Origin: Eubacteriales bacterium
GTDB lineage: Bacteria; Bacillota; Clostridia; Christensenellales; CAG-138
Assembly (NCBI GenBank): GCA_021372675.1
Contig: JAJFTZ010000010.1
Location: forward strand, 1 to 50,381
Length of the DNA stretch: 50,381 nucleotides
Reading direction: 5' to 3'
This document shows, in pieces, positions 16,248-25,300 of the stretch (position 1 is the stretch's first letter; every line of letters begins with the position of its first letter). The notes below the pieces were generated by a model that saw nothing but the letters and a program-made list of their open reading frames with translations, was not told where the DNA came from and did not search any database. The position numbers and the translations under genes were made by a program.

Positions 16248-16601
16248 ATGGAAAAGCGCACGTATCTATGCTGCCTTTTGGAATTCTACGGCGCGTTGCT
16301 CACGGCTAGGCAGCGCACGCTCATGGAGCAGCACCTTTACGAGGATTGCTCGCTCTTCGAGATTGCGGAGCGCGAGGGCATCACGCGGCAGGGCGTGCGG
16401 GACGCGCTCGTGCGCGCCGAAAGGGAATTGAACGAGGCGGAGGAAAAGCTGGGCTTTTTCGCGCGAAACGAAAGCATAAAGGGCGCGGTAGAGGCGCTCG
16501 GCGCGGCGCTTAAGGAAGCGGCGGTGCCGCCGGAGGCGCGGAAGCTAATGAATAACCTAAAGGAAATTTGCGAGGAGATTGCTCCCCCGGCAAAATCCTG
16601 A
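16248..16601 (+). CDS. ylxM: YlxM/p13-like SRP-associated helix-turn-helix protein
   Basis: The 117-residue protein resembles YlxM, encoded before ffh across Firmicutes. It has a sigma-region-4-like helix-turn-helix: LTARQRTLMEQHLYED, then SLFEIAEREGITRQGVRDAL. In streptococci YlxM binds the SRP RNA and modulates the Ffh GTPase. An Ala/Glu-rich C-terminal helix extends to the end. Its neighbour ffh is 139 bases downstream, which is longer than usual for this pair. Confidence 0.9.
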   Translation: MEKRTYLCCLLEFYGALLTARQRTLMEQHLYEDCSLFEIAEREGITRQGVRDALVRAERELNEAEEKLGFFARNESIKGAVEALGAALKEAAVPPEARKLMNNLKEICEEIAPPAKS

Positions 16602-16647
16602 AACGTCTTGGCGGTCTATTTGCCGCCGGACTGTGTCAAAAATACTC

Positions 16648-16667
16648 GGAATACATACCGGTATTCC
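16648..16667. repeat. palindrome in the ylxM-ffh gap followed by a T run
   Basis: GGAATAC (16648-16654) and GTATTCC (16661-16667) pair around ATACCG. An inner ATACCGGTAT (16655-16664 when read across) is itself a perfect palindrome. Six Ts follow at 16672-16677 after TGCGC. It could be an attenuating terminator or an operator between ylxM and ffh. A second, shorter dyad GGCGG/CCGCC lies at 16610-16627. Confidence 0.4.
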
Positions 16668-16740
16668 TGCGCTTTTTTCCTTGCCTGACGGCAAATATCC
16701 TCGCCAATCCGAATCCACGATTTCGCTGGGAGAGCAATAT

Positions 16741-18078
16741 ATGGCATTTGAAGGGCTTGCCACAAAACTGCAAAACGTGTTCAAGAAGCTTTCCGGCAAG
16801 GGAAAGCTGAACGATAAAGACGTGCGCGAGGCCATGCGCGAGGTGAAGCTCGCGCTTTTAGAGGCGGACGTCAACTTCACGGTGGTCAAAAGCTTCGTCA
16901 ACACCGTTACGGAGCGCGCCGTGGGGAGCGAGGTCTTGGAAAGCCTCACGCCCGGCCAGCAGGTCATAAAAATCGTCAACGAGGAGCTTACCTCGCTCAT
17001 GGGCGGGGTAAACGCAAAGCTCGAGTTCGGTTCCCGCACGCCGGCCGTTGTGCTTCTCGCCGGGTTGCAGGGCGCGGGCAAAACCACTATGGCGGGCAAG
17101 CTCGCCGCGTATTTGAAAAAGCAATATTCCAAAACGCCGCTTCTCGTTGCGTGCGATATCTACCGCCCGGCCGCCGTAAAGCAGCTTCAGGTGGTGGGCG
17201 AAAAGCTCGGCATCCCCGTATATGAGCGCGGGCAGAGCGACCCCGTGGAAACGGCGCGGCTCGCTGTAGAGCACGCAAAGCGGAACATGATGGATCTTGT
17301 GATCGTCGATACCGCGGGCAGGCTCCACATCGACGAGCAGATGATGGACGAGGTGGCGTCTTTAAAATCGCTGTTAAACCCCGCCGAGATTTTGCTCGTG
17401 GTGGACGCCATGACCGGGCAGGACGCGGTGAACGTCGCCAAGAGCTTCAACGAAAAGCTCGAGCTTACGGGCGTTATCATCACCAAGCTCGACGGCGACA
17501 CCCGCGGCGGCGCGGCGCTTAGCGTGCGCGCGGTAACGGGCAAGCCCATCAAATTCTGCGGCGTGGGCGAAAAGCTCACCGATATCGAGGCATTCTACCC
17601 CGATCGCATGGCCTCCCGCATCCTCGGCATGGGCGACGTACTGACCCTCATCGAAAAGGCCCAAGGCGCCTTTGACGAGAAAAAGGCGATAGAGCTTGAG
17701 GCGAAGCTAAGAAACGACGAGTTTACGCTCGAGGATTTCGCGGAGCAGTTCGAGCAGATGAAAAGCATGGGCTCCATGCAGGATATGCTCGCCATGATGC
17801 CGGGCATCGACGCGTCTAAGCTCGGCAACATGGAGATCGACGAAAAGCAGACCGGCCGCATGATCGCTATCATCCGCTCCATGACGCCCAAGGAGCGCCG
17901 CAAGCCCGAGCTCATAAACGCGAGCCGCAAAAAGCGCATCGCCAAGGGCAGCGGCACCACCGTGCAGGAGGTCAACAGGCTACTTAACCAGTTTGAGGCG
18001 TCGCGAAAGCTCATGAAGCAGTTTTCGGGCGGCGGAAGGTTCAAAAAAGGGAAGAAGCGCTTCCCGTTCGGCTTTTGA
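16741..18078 (+). CDS. ffh: signal recognition particle protein Ffh
   Basis: The 445-residue SRP54 GTPase binds SRP RNA and hydrophobic signal sequences and docks ribosomes at FtsY. It begins with the helical N domain (MAFEGLATKLQNVFKKLSGK). The G domain follows with GLQGAGKTTMAGKLA, DTAGRLHID and TKLDGDTRGGAALS. The Met-rich M domain (about 300-430) has MGSMQDMLAMMPG and SGTTVQEVNRLLNQF. The ATG at 16741 has GGGAG upstream; the in-frame open sequence before it lacks coding character. Confidence 0.97.
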   Translation: MAFEGLATKLQNVFKKLSGKGKLNDKDVREAMREVKLALLEADVNFTVVKSFVNTVTERAVGSEVLESLTPGQQVIKIVNEELTSLMGGVNAKLEFGSRTPAVVLLAGLQGAGKTTMAGKLAAYLKKQYSKTPLLVACDIYRPAAVKQLQVVGEKLGIPVYERGQSDPVETARLAVEHAKRNMMDLVIVDTAGRLHIDEQMMDEVASLKSLLNPAEILLVVDAMTGQDAVNVAKSFNEKLELTGVIITKLDGDTRGGAALSVRAVTGKPIKFCGVGEKLTDIEAFYPDRMASRILGMGDVLTLIEKAQGAFDEKKAIELEAKLRNDEFTLEDFAEQFEQMKSMGSMQDMLAMMPGIDASKLGNMEIDEKQTGRMIAIIRSMTPKERRKPELINASRKKRIAKGSGTTVQEVNRLLNQFEASRKLMKQFSGGGRFKKGKKRFPFGF

Positions 18079-18138
18079 CGATTGCGGGAAACCGTTTTCG
18101 AAATAAATGACTTTTAAGGAATTTCAGGAGGAACGAAC

Positions 18139-18381
18139 ATGTTGAAGATCAGGTTGCGCAGGATGGGCGCAAAGAAGGCTCCCTTTTACCGCATCGTAGT
18201 GGCGGATTCCCGCGCCCCGCGCGACGGCGCTTTCGTCGAGGAACTCGGCTACTACAACCCGCTTACCGATCCCGCGGAGATCAAAATCGATAACGAGCGC
18301 GCCGCGCAGTGGATCAAGAACGGCGCACAGCCCACCGATACCGTGCGCGGGCTTCTTAAAAAGTCCGGCGCGCTGCAATAA
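18139..18381 (+). CDS. rpsP: 30S ribosomal protein S16
   Basis: The 80-residue S16 begins [20 protein letters not shown] and continues with [20 protein letters not shown], the diagnostic blocks of the family. AGGAGG lies before the ATG. It lies 60 bases after ffh and starts the rpsP-khpA-rimM-trmD run, whose members are separated by 33 bases or overlap. Confidence 0.97.
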   Translation: MLKIRLRRMGAKKAPFYRIVVADSRAPRDGAFVEELGYYNPLTDPAEIKIDNERAAQWIKNGAQPTDTVRGLLKKSGALQ

Positions 18382-18414
18382 CATGGAGCTTAGCTTTTAA
18401 GCGGGAGGGATACC

Positions 18415-18642
18415 ATGGGAGAATTGGTCCGTTTTATCGCGATGAATCTCGTGGATAAGCCCGACGAGGTGAAGGTCGTGGAAAAGGAAGGCGAAAACGC
18501 CGTCGTCATAGAGCTGAGCGTCGCGCCCGAGGATATGGGCAAGGTGATCGGCAAGCAGGGGCGCATCGCCAAGGCGATCCGCACCGTGGTGAAGGCCGCC
18601 TCCGTGAAGGAAAACCGCAAGTACATCGTGGAGATCGTGTGA
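18415..18642 (+). CDS. khpA: KH-domain RNA-binding protein KhpA
   Basis: The 75-residue protein is one KH domain with the RNA-binding GKQG loop in EDMGKVIGKQGRIAKAIRTV. KhpA pairs with KhpB (Jag) in other Firmicutes and affects cell elongation and small-RNA function. The position between rpsP and rimM is conserved. Its TGA overlaps the GTG of rimM by four bases (GTGA). Confidence 0.93.
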   Translation: MGELVRFIAMNLVDKPDEVKVVEKEGENAVVIELSVAPEDMGKVIGKQGRIAKAIRTVVKAASVKENRKYIVEIV

Positions 18643-19169
18643 AAAACGCATCCGAGTATTTACGCGTGGGCCTCATTTTGAGGCCGCACGGCGTAAAAGG
18701 CACCGTAAAGCTGCTGCCTTTGACCGACGACGTTTCGCGCTTTTCCTCGCTCTGGGAAGCATTCCTCGAGCGAAAGGAAGGCTACGAGAGCGTTTCGGTC
18801 AGGTGCGAGAGCGTGCGCGGCGACAAAGAGGTGTATTTGAGCATCGAAGGCGTCGGTACGCGCGAGGACGCCGCGCTTTTGCGCGACGTATATTTGTGCG
18901 TGGACCGTGCGCATGCCTTGAAGCTGCCCGCGGGCAGATACTTCGTGGCCGATATCGTCGGCTGCGAGGTGTTTGGTACCGACGGCGCGTTTTACGGCAA
19001 GGTCGAAGCGGTGCTCCAAAACGGCGCGGCGGACGTGTACGTCGTCCGCGGCGAAAAAACGCTTATGTTCCCGGTGCTCAAAAAGCTCTTGAGCGCGGTG
19101 GACGTGAACGAGAAAAAAATCGTCCTCGTCAGTTCGGTGCTCGAGGAGGTCGGTCTTTTTGAGAATTGA
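18639..19169 (+). CDS. rimM: ribosome maturation factor RimM
   Basis: The 176-residue RimM binds S19 and helps 30S head assembly. The N-terminal domain has LRVGLILRPHGVKGTVKLLP, and the PRC-barrel domain has GRYFVADIVGCEVFG and FPVLKKLLSAVDVNEKKI. The start is a GTG overlapping the khpA stop. The end overlaps trmD by 11 bases. Confidence 0.93.
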   Translation: MKNASEYLRVGLILRPHGVKGTVKLLPLTDDVSRFSSLWEAFLERKEGYESVSVRCESVRGDKEVYLSIEGVGTREDAALLRDVYLCVDRAHALKLPAGRYFVADIVGCEVFGTDGAFYGKVEAVLQNGAADVYVVRGEKTLMFPVLKKLLSAVDVNEKKIVLVSSVLEEVGLFEN

Positions 19170-19896
19170 CATCCTGACGCTCTTCCCGGAGATGTTTTCG
19201 GGCGTGCTCGGCGCGAGCATGCTCGGCCGCGCCGCGCAAAAGGGCATTTTGGAGTTTTTTGTGCACAATGTTCGCGATTATTCGCAAAGCAAGCACAAAA
19301 ACACCGACGATTACCCCTTCGGCGGCGGGGCCGGCATGGTGATGATGCCCCAGCCCCTCATGGCCTGCCTCGACGAAATAGACCCCGACGGGGAGGCGTA
19401 TCGCGTGGCGCTTGCGCCGCGCGGGGAAAAACTGAGCGTAGCGCTCGCCAAGGAGCTTGCCGAAAAAGAGAGGCTTTTGTTCGTGTGCGGGCATTACGAG
19501 GGCATCGACGAGCGCGTCATGGAAAAAATGCACCGCGAAATTTCCATTGGCGACTATGTGCTTACCGGCGGCGAGCTGCCCGCCATGGTCGTGATCGACT
19601 GCGTGTCGCGTTTCATCCCCGGCGTGCTGGGGAGCGAGGAATCCGCGCGGGACGAATCCTTTTCGGAGGGGCTTTTAGAGTACCCGCAGTACACCCGCCC
19701 CGCGGAATTTAAGGGAGAAGCCGTGCCCGAGGTGCTTTTAAACGGCAATCATGCCGCCATCGCGAGGTGGCGCAGGGAGCGGTCGCTGGAGATTACCCTC
19801 AAAAACCGCCCCGAGCTTTTGGAAGCGGCCGCGCTCACAAAGGCGGACAGGCTTTTCCTCGAGGGGCTGAAAAGCGGCGAAATCCCCGAAAAATAA
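19159..19896 (+). CDS. trmD: tRNA (guanine-N1-)-methyltransferase TrmD
   Basis: The 245-residue SPOUT methyltransferase makes m1G37 in tRNAs to prevent frameshifting. Signatures: RIDILTLFPEMFSGVLGASM, DYPFGGGAGMVMMPQPL, FVCGHYEGIDERV, SIGDYVLTGGELPAM, and RPAEFKGEAVPEVLLNGNH. The start is a TTG at 19159, inside the end of rimM, with GAGGAGG about 10 bases upstream. Confidence 0.96.
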   Translation: MRIDILTLFPEMFSGVLGASMLGRAAQKGILEFFVHNVRDYSQSKHKNTDDYPFGGGAGMVMMPQPLMACLDEIDPDGEAYRVALAPRGEKLSVALAKELAEKERLLFVCGHYEGIDERVMEKMHREISIGDYVLTGGELPAMVVIDCVSRFIPGVLGSEESARDESFSEGLLEYPQYTRPAEFKGEAVPEVLLNGNHAAIARWRRERSLEITLKNRPELLEAAALTKADRLFLEGLKSGEIPEK

Positions 19897-19909
19897 GGCG
19901 ATAAACGCC

Positions 19910-19938
19910 TTGCAATCAAAAAAACCGTATGTTATAAT
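19910..19938 (+). promoter_or_regulatory. promoter of rplS
   Basis: TTGCAA (19910-19915), 17-base spacer, TATAAT (19933-19938), with TGT just before the -10 (extended -10). Confidence 0.85.
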
Positions 19939-19939
19939 G

Positions 19940-20012
19940 GCGCTTGTGACAACGGACGGTCCAATGTGGGCGCTGCCCTCACGAACGTCTACGAGGAAGG
20001 AGAAAGACAAAA
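19940..20012 (+). promoter_or_regulatory. probable L19 leader (autoregulatory 5' UTR)
   Basis: The leader of about 65 bases before rplS contains a central hairpin GTGGG...CCCTCAC (around 19967-19983), flanked by GACG and CGTC, which can pair. Leaders before rplS with autoregulatory structure are known in low-GC Gram-positives. The assignment rests on position and this partial fold only. Confidence 0.45.
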
Positions 20013-20366
20013 ATGTCTGACATCATCAGGGAACTTGAAAAGGAACAACTCCGCACCGACCTGCCCAAATTGCAGGTGGGCGATACCGTCCGCGTATTCG
20101 TGAAGGTTGTCGAGGGCACGCGCGAGAGGCTCCAGAACTTCGAAGGGATCGTTACCAAGGTTCAGGGCGGCGGCGTGCGCAAGACCTTTACCGTCCGCAG
20201 GATATCCTACGGCGTAGGCGTAGAGCGCACCTTCCCTTACAACAGCCCCCGCATCGGCCGCATCGAGGTGCTCCGCCACGGTAAGGTTCGCAGAGCGAAG
20301 CTTTTCTACCTGCGCAAGCTCTCCGGCAAGGCCGCGAAGATCGTGGAGCGCATCGAGGAGAAATAA
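20013..20366 (+). CDS. rplS: 50S ribosomal protein L19
   Basis: The 117-residue L19 sits at the 30S-50S interface. It shows [40 protein letters not shown] and [19 protein letters not shown], then [25 protein letters not shown] precedes the ATG. It has its own promoter and leader and a terminator-like hairpin after it. Confidence 0.97.
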   Translation: MSDIIRELEKEQLRTDLPKLQVGDTVRVFVKVVEGTRERLQNFEGIVTKVQGGGVRKTFTVRRISYGVGVERTFPYNSPRIGRIEVLRHGKVRRAKLFYLRKLSGKAAKIVERIEEK

Positions 20367-20388
20367 GTTTATCCGCTTGAGAGAAAAG

Positions 20389-20418
20389 CCCCCCGGTTTC
20401 ATAAGGCCGCGGGGGTTT
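20389..20418 (+). terminator. probable terminator after rplS
   Basis: CCCCCCGG and CCGCGGGGG form a GC-rich hairpin followed by TTTCT. It lies 22 bases after the rplS stop. The U tract is short, so read-through into rbgA is likely. Confidence 0.55.
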
Positions 20419-20448
20419 CTCAGTATAACGGGAAAAAGGGTGGTAAAA

Positions 20449-21321
20449 TTGCTGATACAATGGTACCCCGGGCATATGGCCAAGGCGCGCCGCATGCTCA
20501 TCGAAAACTTAAAGCTCATCGACGTAGTGGTGGAGCTTGTGGACGCGCGCGCGCCGCTCGCCACGCGAAACCCCGACTTTGACGACCTGTTTACCGGCAA
20601 GGAAAGGGTGGCGGTGCTCAACAAGAGCGACCTCGCCGCGCCGGAGATTACAAAGCTCTGGGTGGAGCATTATAAAAAGGAAAGAATAAAGGCGGTGGAG
20701 TTCGTTTCCACCTCCGCGCAAAAGCGCGGCGCCGCGGTGGCGCTCATTGAAGGCGCGGCGGCCGAAAAGGTAAAAAAAATGCGCGACAAGGGCGTCAGTA
20801 AAACCGTGCGCGCCATGATCGTAGGCATACCCAACGTGGGCAAATCCACGTTCATCAACCGCATCGCGGGCGAAAACCGCGCGCAGACGGGGGATAAGCC
20901 CGGCGTCACCAAGGGCAAGCAGTGGGTGAAGATCACGCCGTATCTCGAGCTTATGGATACCCCGGGGCTTTTGTGGCCCAAGCTTGAAAACGAAACGCTC
21001 GCGCGCCACCTTGCCTACATCGGCTCCATCAACGACGAAACGATGGACGTGGAAACGCTTGCCGGTAACCTTCTTTGCGACCTTCGCAGGCTTTGCCCCG
21101 CGGCGCTCATGGAGCGCTATAAAAAAATCACTTCGGAAACGGCGGACGAGGCGCTTCTTGCAATGGTGGCGCAAAGCCGCGGCTTCATGGTGCGCGGCGG
21201 GGGATACGATACCGAGCGCGCGGCGCGCATTGCGCTCGACGAGTACCGCGGCGGCAAGATCGCGCGCGTAACGCTCGAAACGCCGGACTTTTTGGAGGCG
21301 CACAATGGCGAGACGCAATGA
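20449..21321 (+). CDS. rbgA: ribosome biogenesis GTPase RbgA (YlqF)
   Basis: The 290-residue circularly permuted GTPase works in late 50S assembly. The G4 motif NKSDL comes before G1 GIPNVGKSTFINRIAG and G3 DTPGLLWPK, as expected for this class. The TTG at 20449 gives LIQWYPGHMAKARR, which aligns with the family's N-terminus, and AAGGGTGG lies about six bases upstream. A GTG at 20440 is the alternative. The end overlaps rnhB by 17 bases. Confidence 0.94.
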   Translation: MLIQWYPGHMAKARRMLIENLKLIDVVVELVDARAPLATRNPDFDDLFTGKERVAVLNKSDLAAPEITKLWVEHYKKERIKAVEFVSTSAQKRGAAVALIEGAAAEKVKKMRDKGVSKTVRAMIVGIPNVGKSTFINRIAGENRAQTGDKPGVTKGKQWVKITPYLELMDTPGLLWPKLENETLARHLAYIGSINDETMDVETLAGNLLCDLRRLCPAALMERYKKITSETADEALLAMVAQSRGFMVRGGGYDTERAARIALDEYRGGKIARVTLETPDFLEAHNGETQ

Positions 21322-21943
21322 GGCCGAAAGGCTGTATCTTCTCACATCCTACGAGCGCCCCTACTGGGAAAGGGGCGTTTTCCCCGCGGGCATGGACGAG
21401 GCGGGGCGCGGACCGCTCGCGGGCCCCGTGTATGCCGCGTGCGTCGTTTTGCCCGCAAGCCCCCTCATCCCGGGCGTGAACGACTCGAAAAAGCTATCGG
21501 CCGCCAGACGCGAGGCGCTTTACCCACTCATAAGTGAGCGCGCCATAGCTGTGGGCGTAGGCACGGCGAGCGAAGGTGAAATCGACGGAATCAACATTTT
21601 AAACGCCACGAAGCTTGCCTTTCAAAGGGCTTATAAGGCCATGCGCGCCCCCTGCGCGGCGGCGCTCGTGGACGCCGTGAAGGGGCTCGACATCGGCGCG
21701 GAGCAGGTGCCCCTCATACACGGGGACGCGGTAAGCTACCTCATCGCGGCGGCCTCCATCGTCGCCAAGGTGGAGCGCGACAGGCATATGCTTGCGCTCG
21801 ACGCACTCTACCCGCAGTACGGCTTTAAGGAGCATAAGGGGTACGGAACAAAAAAGCACATCGAAGCGTTGAAGGAGTATGGGCCATGTCCCGCGCACCG
21901 GAAAACCTTCATCGGACATTTTTGCGGGGAATGCCATGAATGA
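21305..21943 (+). CDS. rnhB: ribonuclease HII
   Basis: The 212-residue enzyme cleaves RNA in RNA-DNA hybrids and at single ribonucleotides. The catalytic Asp31-Glu32 are in AGMDEAGRGPLAGPVYAA; VNDSKKLS and AASIVAKVERDRHM are also typical. The ATG has GGAGG nine bases upstream, inside rbgA. It overlaps yraN by eight bases, giving a coupled rbgA-rnhB-yraN unit. Confidence 0.96.
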   Translation: MARRNEAERLYLLTSYERPYWERGVFPAGMDEAGRGPLAGPVYAACVVLPASPLIPGVNDSKKLSAARREALYPLISERAIAVGVGTASEGEIDGINILNATKLAFQRAYKAMRAPCAAALVDAVKGLDIGAEQVPLIHGDAVSYLIAAASIVAKVERDRHMLALDALYPQYGFKEHKGYGTKKHIEALKEYGPCPAHRKTFIGHFCGECHE

Positions 21944-22289
21944 GAAACGCGTTTTGGGCAACCTTGGCGAGGACGCCGCGCTCGCGTATTTCAAAAAGCG
22001 CGGTTACGCGCTATGCGCGCGCAACTACCGCGCCGAGCGCTGCGAGATCGATCTGATCCTGCGCGAAGGGGCCTGTACGGTGTTCGTGGAGGTGAAAGCC
22101 CGCTCGAGTGGCCGTTACGGCCTTGGGCGCGAGGCCGTGACCGCGGCGAAGCAAAACAACATTTTGCGCGCCGCAAAGCATTACCTCATGGAAAACGTGC
22201 TTTTTGAAGCGCCCGTCCGCTTCGACGTGGCGGAGTTTGATCCCGCGACGGGGCATATCGAGCACATCAAAAACGCGTTCGGCGAATAA
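21936..22289 (+). CDS. yraN: YraN-family nuclease-fold protein
   Basis: The 117-residue UPF0102 protein has a PD-(D/E)xK core: LGNLGEDAALAYFKKRGYAL, then RCEIDLI and VFVEVKARSSGRYG, with the ExK motif in EVKAR. The family resembles Holliday-junction resolvases, but its role is not settled. The conserved place after rnhB and the start at MNEKRVLG support the ATG at 21936. Confidence 0.93.
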   Translation: MNEKRVLGNLGEDAALAYFKKRGYALCARNYRAERCEIDLILREGACTVFVEVKARSSGRYGLGREAVTAAKQNNILRAAKHYLMENVLFEAPVRFDVAEFDPATGHIEHIKNAFGE

Positions 22290-22329
22290 TATTAAGTTTT
22301 TATGGCAATATGTGCCAGCATGGAAAGTA

Positions 22330-22338
22330 TGGTATCAT
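22330..22338 (+). promoter_or_regulatory. extended -10 promoter of the double glycosyltransferase gene
   Basis: TGG plus TATCAT (22333-22338). The -35 region is poor (TGTGCC, 16 bases upstream). A leader of about 27 bases follows. Confidence 0.5.
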
Positions 22339-22372
22339 ATTAACATCTGTTTGAGTAGGGGTCCAAAGTATT

Positions 22373-25300
22373 ATGCGTAGGCTTTTGGCCGCAGGTTTAC
22401 TGCTCTTTTTGGTTTTTGCGCCGCTTGCAGCGACCCGCGCGGAAGGCGAGCTCGCCGTAAACGGGAGCTTTTCCCAGCTGAACGAGGAAAGCGGGCTGCC
22501 CGAGGGCTGGTTTTACGAGGCTTGGTTCGATACCTCGGAGGACAGGCTCATCGAAACGACGGCCGATCCGCAGCGGGGCGGCGTCGTACACATCGTGAAC
22601 TTCACGGAAAACGACGTGCGGCTGTGCCAAACCGTCGAGGTGGAGCCCGACAGCTACTATCTTCTTTCCTGCGATATCAAGGGCGTGAACGTAGAAGGCG
22701 GCGCGGGTGCGAACATTTCCGTAAGGGATACGTTCGCGCACGGCGCGGCGGCTTTCGGCACGTCCGAATTCTCGCGCGTTGAGCTTGCCGGAAAAACGGG
22801 AGGCGGACAGGAAACGCTTACCGTATGCGTCCGCCTCGGCGGCTACAGCGAGCTTACGAGCGGCGAGGCTTATTTTTCGAATTTCAGCCTGACGAAGCTC
22901 GACGCCGCGCCCGGCGGCGCGGTGGCCGATTTTTCGCCCGTGGCCGCGCAGGCCGCAAGCGATGAGGCGGGGGAGAGCGACGCGGGAAAGGTGCCCTATA
23001 TAGGGCCTATGATCCTTTCCGTCGTGCTCTTTAGCATATTGTTCGCCCTTCTTTACAAGCGCTGGTTCGGCCGCCGTCCCTTGGGCGAGGATGTAGGAGA
23101 AAGGCGCGCCGCGTCTTTGCTGCTGCTGTTGCTTTTGATTGCGTTTGTGTTCCGCGTTTTGCTTTCCGCCGTATTTTACGGGCACCCAACGGATATTTCG
23201 TGCTTCATGTCGTGGTCGAACAGCATGGCGCAATACGGGCCGTCCGGCTTTTACGAGCTCGCCGGCTTTGCGGATTACCCGCCCGGTTACATGTACGTGC
23301 TTTGGATCGTCGGCCTTTTGGCGCGCCTGTTCGGCTTTTCTTACGGGGATGCGGGCTACGCGCTGCTCGTAAAATTCCCGCCGATCTTTGCCGACCTTGC
23401 GGCGGCGTACATGGTATTCAGGCTTTCAAAGAAGCGTTTCACGCTTAAGACCTCGCTCCTTCTCGCGGGGCTCGTCGCATTCAATCCCACGATGGCGTTC
23501 GTTTCCGGCGCATGGGGGCAGATCGACCAGCTTCTGGCGCTGGGGCTGTTCGCGGTTATTTACCTGTTCCTCGAGCGCAAGCTCGTGTGGGCGGGGCTCG
23601 TGTACGGCCTCGTTATACTGTTGAAGCCCCAGGCGCTCATGGCAGGCCCCCTGTTTGCCGTGGCATACTTCGCGTACCTCAAGGATTTCGGGTTCAAAAA
23701 CATCCTTAAGGTGCTCACGGCGGCGATTGGCGCGCTCGCCGTGATCGTGCTGCTCTCGTTGCCGTTCAAGGGTAATCAGGAACCGATGTGGCTTTTGGAA
23801 AAATATTTTTCCACGGCGACCTCGTACCCTTACGCGAGCGTGGAGGCGTTTAACCTGTTCGCGCTGTTCGGCGGTAACTGGAAAAGCGTAGACAGCACCT
23901 TTCTTCTTTTCAGCTATTCCGAGTGGGGCACGGCCTTCATCGCGCTTTCCGTGGTGTTTGCCTCGGTGCTGTATTTAAAGGGACGCAAAGCGAACCCGCA
24001 TGCCTTCACGCTATGCGCGGCGCTTTTGATCGCGGCGCTTTTTACCGCGGGGCAGTACATGCACGAAAGGTATTTGTTCCCGGCGCTTTTGCTGCTTCTT
24101 ATCGCGTTTATCCAGTATAGGGACAAGCGTTTGCTCGGCGTGTACGGCTTTCTTTCGGCCTCCTTGCTTTTGAACGTGCTCGCCGCGTTCGTGATCGTGG
24201 ATCACCAGTACGCGCGCGGCGCGGAGTACGACGCGCTTACGCTCGTGGGTTCCGCGCTCAATGTGCTTGGCTTCATTTGCCTCGCGGCCGTGAGCGCGGA
24301 GATTTGCCTGAAAAATAAGATCGTCCCGGTGCAAACGGGAAAGCCGCTTATCAAGGAATATGCACTGCCGCAGCCGCGGGGAAAGGAGCGCTTCGGCAGG
24401 CTCGATTACCTTCTTTGCTGGGGGCTTACCGCCGTTTACGCGGCCGTTGCGCTCGTGAATTTGGGCACGACGCAGGCCCCGCAAACCGTTTGGACGGGGC
24501 AAAAGGGCGATACGGTGGAGCTCGTGTTGCCGCAACAGACCACGCTATCGGATGTCCGCGTGTACGGCGGGCTTTACGAGGGAACGATCTCCGTTACGGC
24601 ATCCGACGGCACGGAGCTTACCTATCAGGAAGATAACGGCGACATGTTCCGCTGGAAGAGCATCGGCGGCGAGGGCGTCGTCGCCGATAGGCTGACCCTC
24701 ATGGTCACGTCGGGCGAGGTGTGGTTCAACGAGATCGCGCTGTTCGACGCGGACGGCAGTTACGTCGCCGCCGCCGCGAGCACGGGCGGGGAAACGCTTA
24801 CGGACGAGCCGGATCAAGTGCCGCAGAATGGCTCCTACCTCAACGGCATGTACTTCGACGAGCTTTACCACGCGCGCACGGCCTACGAGCACCTGCACGG
24901 CATCAAGCCCTACGAAAACTCGCACCCGCCGCTCGGCAAGGTGTTCATCATGCTCGGCGTGGCTATTTTCGGGATGAACGCGTTCGGCTGGCGCATCGTG
25001 GGCACGCTGTTCGGCGTCTTCATGGTGCCCATCTTTTACCTGATTGCCAAGCAGCTTTTCAAAAAGGCGGAGTACGCGTTTTTGGCGGCGGCCCTGTTCG
25101 CGTTCGACTTTATGCACTTCGTGCAGACGCGCATCGCAACCATCGACGTGTACGGCGTGTTTTTCATTTTGCTGATGTTCTACTTCATGTACCGCTACTA
25201 CACGATGAACTTCCATGCCGATTCGCTTAAAAAAACACTTGCGCCACTCGCGCTTTCGGGCGTGTTCTTCGGCCTCGGCGCGGCGAGCAAGTGGATTTGT

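Noticed and set aside
16602..16740. SRP RNA (ffs) gene before ffh
   Set aside because: The gap lacks the conserved SRP helix-8 loop and is too short for a Gram-positive SRP RNA.
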